Assembly (NCBI GenBank): GCA_020725315.1
Contig: DYFG01000030.1
Location: forward strand, 1 to 14,599
DNA length: 14,599 nucleotides
Direction of reading: 5' to 3'
From: Nitrosotalea sp.
GTDB lineage: Archaea > Halobacteriota > Syntropharchaeia > Alkanophagales > Methanospirareceae
The notes below the pieces were generated by a model. That model was not told the origin of the DNA. It made no database searches and saw only the letters and a program-made list of their open reading frames with translations. The first letter of the stretch is position 1. Each line of letters opens with the position of its first letter. Of the stretch, positions 12,687 to 14,599 are shown in pieces. Position numbers and translations under genes: made by a program.

Positions 12687-14009
12687 CTAAGAGAGGGTTA
12701 TATCGGCACCTAAATCGAGCATATCCTCAAAGAAAGAAGGATATGAGATATTAGCACATCCTGCTCCCTCTATGACAGTTTCCCCACCGGCTGATAGGGC
12801 AGCAACGGTCAAAGCCATTGCCAATCTATGATCCTCGTGGGAATATACCTTCGCTGCTTTCAACTCTTTCTTTTTCTTCCCCTCTATCAACAATCCATCC
12901 TCCTTCTCCTCTATTCTCACACCCATCTTCCTCAACTCTTCTCTCAGAAACCTCAATCTATCCGTCTCTTTATAACGCAGATGTGCCACCCCTGTTATTT
13001 CTGTGGTGCCTGCTGCAACCGCAGCTAACACCGCGATGGTAGGCACTAAGTCCGGATTTTCACGCATATTTACCGTTATCCCTTTAAGCGTAGCATCTTC
13101 AGCTCCTTTTACCTCTACAACTCCTTCTTCCTTGTTCCATCTTATCTCAACTCCCATCTCCTTCAACAGCTCAACTATCCTGGAATCGCCCTGAGCAGAT
13201 GGGAACAAGTTCCTCATTTTTAACTCTGAATCCGTGAGTGCTGCGGCTGCTAAGAGATACGAGGCGGACGAAAAATCGCCCGGCACGGTAAACCTTCGTA
13301 AATCATAGCTTTTCCCACCTTCTACTTGAAAAGAATAATCATGAGAAGTGGTCGCGCGCGAAAAATGGACTTCAACACCTGCTTTCTCTAAGATCTCAGT
13401 TGTCATCCTCATATAAGGCACTGAAGTAAGATTGTTCGCCAGAAGATAAGAATTTTTCTCCGCAAACGGACAGGCAATGAGCAATGCGGAGATGAACTGG
13501 GAACTAACAGAGGTATCTATCGTTGTTTCTCCACCTCTTAGTCTGCCTTTTACCACTATCGGAGCAGTGCCATCGCCTTTTGTCGAGAACGCTTCGGAAC
13601 CAAGGTCATTTAAGGAGTTCAGTAAAGGCAAATTGGGACGCGTTCTCAACGAAGCATCTCCGGTTAGAACCGCAGCACCCTCACATAAAGAGGAAATGGC
13701 GGTGAAGAATCGTAGCGTAGTACCGGAATTCTCGGCATGTATCACATCTTCGGGTGTTCCCGGGCTTCCTTCAGTACCTTCTATCGTTATTCTCGTCACC
13801 TTCTCCTCTTGCTCGCGCTCGACTTCTATTGTTACCCCCAGGCATCTCGCCGCGTTAATTGTGGCTTTTGTATCGCCGGAGATAAGAGGATAAAAGATAT
13901 CGCTTCTTTTCGCCAGCGAGGCTATTGCTATCGCTCTATGCGTATAACTCTTCGATGGTGGCGCACTTATTTCACCTTTTATCGTCGACCGTCGCACCGT
14001 TGCTTTCAT
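12687..14009 (-). CDS. aroA: 3-phosphoshikimate 1-carboxyvinyltransferase (EPSP synthase)
   Basis: AroA joins shikimate-3-phosphate with phosphoenolpyruvate to give EPSP, the sixth step of the shikimate pathway to chorismate, in the cytoplasm. Key motifs: PPSKSYTHRA at residues 17-26 (the conserved Lys19 and Arg25 region), NSGTTLR at 94-100, SSQFISALL, FTVPGDFSSASYLLAAAAL, YKETDRLRFL and HEDHRLAMAL. At 440 residues it is full length. The start is ATG at 14009, which gives the family N-terminus; there is no Shine-Dalgarno, and a perfect CTTTCTTT-GTA-AAAGAAAG hairpin (14036-14018) ends 8 nt before the start. A TATA-like AAAAATATTTC lies at 14063-14053. No other shikimate gene is nearby; the PhoU/TrkA-C gene follows. 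Confidence 0.97.
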   Translation of the reverse strand: MKATVRRSTIKGEISAPPSKSYTHRAIAIASLAKRSDIFYPLISGDTKATINAARCLGVTIEVEREQEEKVTRITIEGTEGSPGTPEDVIHAENSGTTLRFFTAISSLCEGAAVLTGDASLRTRPNLPLLNSLNDLGSEAFSTKGDGTAPIVVKGRLRGGETTIDTSVSSQFISALLIACPFAEKNSYLLANNLTSVPYMRMTTEILEKAGVEVHFSRATTSHDYSFQVEGGKSYDLRRFTVPGDFSSASYLLAAAALTDSELKMRNLFPSAQGDSRIVELLKEMGVEIRWNKEEGVVEVKGAEDATLKGITVNMRENPDLVPTIAVLAAVAAGTTEITGVAHLRYKETDRLRFLREELRKMGVRIEEKEDGLLIEGKKKKELKAAKVYSHEDHRLAMALTVAALSAGGETVIEGAGCANISYPSFFEDMLDLGADITLS

Positions 14010-14017
14010 AAAACTTT

Positions 14018-14036
14018 CTTTCTTTTACAAAGAAAG
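14018..14036 (-). promoter_or_regulatory. Hairpin just upstream of the aroA start
   Basis: A perfect 8-bp inverted repeat with a 3-nt loop (CTTTCTTT-GTA-AAAGAAAG on the minus strand) lies 8 nt before the ATG. A register-shifted pairing with 14014-14021 and a 7-nt loop is equally possible. It might affect aroA translation, or it may be a distant relative of the 32-bp repeat hairpins; AT-rich simple sequence is the plain alternative. Confidence 0.35.
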
Positions 14037-14096
14037 GACCTTTACTAAGAAAGAAATATTTTTGATGGATATGTTCCTTCACCAGTATCAAATGGT

Positions 14097-14175
14097 TATA
14101 ACGATCTGCGGATAAAAGAAGTTGCCGAAGGCAATTTTGGGAAAATCTTTGATTTCCCTTTTATCCGCTGTTATA
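14097..14175. repeat. Three-way-junction palindromic element
   Basis: The outer helix pairs TATAAC (14097-14102) with GTTATA (14170-14175), and GCGGATAAAAG (14108-14118) with CTTTTATCCGC (14158-14168); the sides are separated by GATCT and a single T. Inside are two hairpins: TTGCC-GAA-GGCAA (14122-14134), and GGGAAAATC-TTT-GATTTCCC (14139-14158) with one bulged base. Every base pair listed is Watson-Crick. No coding frame covers it. It lies 19 bp downstream of the stop of the small gene at 14194 and about 90 bp before aroA. It could be a structured RNA, a terminator or a small non-autonomous mobile element. Confidence 0.8.
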
Positions 14176-14193
14176 CGCGGTCGGCAGGAAGTA

Positions 14194-14430
14194 CTACCTT
14201 AGTAATGCTTCAATCGGTCCTGTCACTTCAGTGTCCACCTTAAATCCGCCAAGCTGCGAAGGTATTTGCCTTTTCAGTTCTTCAGAATCGTTTTCTAAAT
14301 AAACCTTTATACAAGGCTTACCTCTACATTCACCAATTCCCACACCAACAACACCATCAATAGCCATCAACTCTGCTTCATATTGCGTCTTTACTTGCTC
14401 GATTGTCAAAGGTTGTTTTTCTTGCTTCAA
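14194..14430 (-). CDS. Small conserved-type domain protein, probably the C-terminal part of a frame-shifted gene
   Basis: A frame of 78 codons starting at TTG (14430) encodes ...TIEQVKTQYEAELMAIDG, VVGVGIGECRGKPCIKVYLE, then RQIPSQLGGFKVDTEVTGPI. The order helix, G-V-V-G-V-G-I-G strand, P-C-I-K-V-Y strand, helix with IP, then G-F-K-V strand suggests a small ferredoxin-like alpha/beta domain seen in many prokaryotic hypothetical proteins; its function is unknown to me. There is no ribosome binding site at the TTG. Directly upstream in another frame is a hydrophobic N-terminal segment with its own ATG and AGGAG site (14427-14504), so this domain is probably meant to be membrane-anchored or exported. 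Either one base was lost in the run of five Cs at 14441-14437 or translation re-initiates at TTGA. Confidence 0.65.
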   Translation of the reverse strand: MKQEKQPLTIEQVKTQYEAELMAIDGVVGVGIGECRGKPCIKVYLENDSEELKRQIPSQLGGFKVDTEVTGPIEALLR

Positions 14431-14504
14431 TAATAAGGGGGTAATATAACAAACAAACCAACTACTGCTATAATCACAAAACCTAAAATTAATTTTTTGT
14501 TCAT
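14427..14504 (-). CDS. Short hydrophobic N-terminal ORF (25 aa), probable signal/anchor of the 14194-14430 gene
   Basis: The frame begins ATG at 14504, with AGGAG about 9 nt upstream, and reads MNKKLILGFVIIAVVGLFV, then ILPPYY and TGA (14429-14427). This is a textbook short membrane anchor or signal sequence: two Lys, then ~18 hydrophobic residues. Its stop overlaps the TTG of the next frame in TTGA. One extra C in the CCCCC run would fuse it in frame to the KQEKQPLTIEQ domain. A second in-frame ATG at 14513 abuts the AGGAG site and is less likely to be the start. Confidence 0.5.
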   Translation of the reverse strand: MNKKLILGFVIIAVVGLFVILPPYY

Positions 14505-14599
14505 AGTTTTCATCTCCTAATTTATTTAATTAAATCGACTTTTTGTATTTGTATAGCTAAGTATCCCTTTAAAAGGTTTTCGATTTTTCCTTTTGCAAA
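14505..14599. promoter_or_regulatory. AT-rich upstream region, probable promoter of the small anchored protein gene
   Basis: No coding frame is visible. On the minus strand CTATACAAATAC (about 14557-14546) could be a TATA element with a start near 14525, shortly before TTAGGAG. An imperfect palindrome CCTTTAAAAGG lies at 14567-14577. The terminal CCTTTTGCAAA resembles the start of the 32-bp repeat core but is cut by the window edge. Confidence 0.3.

Noticed and set aside
12340..13893. Several plus-strand open frames opposite aroA and the PhoU/TrkA-C gene
   Set aside because: All are Ser/Pro-rich mirror frames of well-supported minus-strand genes.
1..14599. CRISPR arrays, transposases, integrases, phage genes or rRNA
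   Set aside because: No regularly spaced direct repeats and no recognisable recombinase, phage or rRNA sequence were seen on either strand.

Overview
The window reads as chromosomal DNA of a euryarchaeon. The evidence is: an archaeal-type aIF5B (one ~595-residue GTPase, not a bacterial IF2), an archaeal UPF0200-like P-loop protein and a DUF22-like protein, an intron-bearing tRNA-Tyr with a C1-G72 pair and no encoded CCA, TATA-type promoters about 25 bp before likely transcription starts, GGAGGTGA-type ribosome binding sites, and frequent GTG/TTG starts. An anaerobe of the methanogen/ANME sort would fit (radical SAM activase-like enzyme, Mo/W cofactor genes), but the window holds no methanogenesis gene, so that placement is only inference.

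Layout. 1-884 (minus): the 5' part of an unknown gene running off the left edge, and a small SHOCT membrane protein. 979-4018 (minus): infB (aIF5B) directly behind dnaJ, a two-gene operon. 4019-4201 is a divergent promoter region, followed by a plus-strand winged-helix protein. 4672-7887 (minus): a compact run consisting of an M42 aminopeptidase, a radical SAM activase-like enzyme, an unknown 110-residue protein, a DUF22-like protein and a UPF0200 P-loop kinase-like protein, with short gaps or overlaps. 7935-8055: tRNA-Tyr(GUA) with a 47-nt intron, divergent from a HEPN-like protein (8122-8523). 8549-10741 (minus): moeA behind an SPFH/stomatin gene. 10807-11346 (plus): moaB, whose stop codon abuts tRNA-Trp(CCA). 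11451-14009 (minus): aroA followed by a fused, internally duplicated PhoU-like/TrkA-C protein. 14097-14175: a strongly structured non-coding palindrome. 14194-14504: a small protein whose membrane-anchor segment and conserved domain lie in different frames.

How the genes work together. Most are housekeeping: translation initiation (aIF5B, tRNA-Tyr, tRNA-Trp), protein folding and turnover (DnaJ, M42/TET peptidase, SPFH protein), molybdopterin insertion and adenylylation (MoeA, MoaB) and chorismate synthesis (AroA). The less understood parts are the radical SAM/DUF22/UPF0200 run, the winged-helix gene divergent from dnaJ, and the HEPN protein divergent from a tRNA.

Structure beyond genes. A 32-bp sequence occurs twice with two mismatches (6809-6840 and 8558-8589) and has weaker relatives at 7902-7930 and 9900-9927. 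One copy encodes the C-terminal tail of MoeA. There is also a three-way-junction palindrome before aroA. I see no CRISPR array, transposase, phage gene or rRNA.
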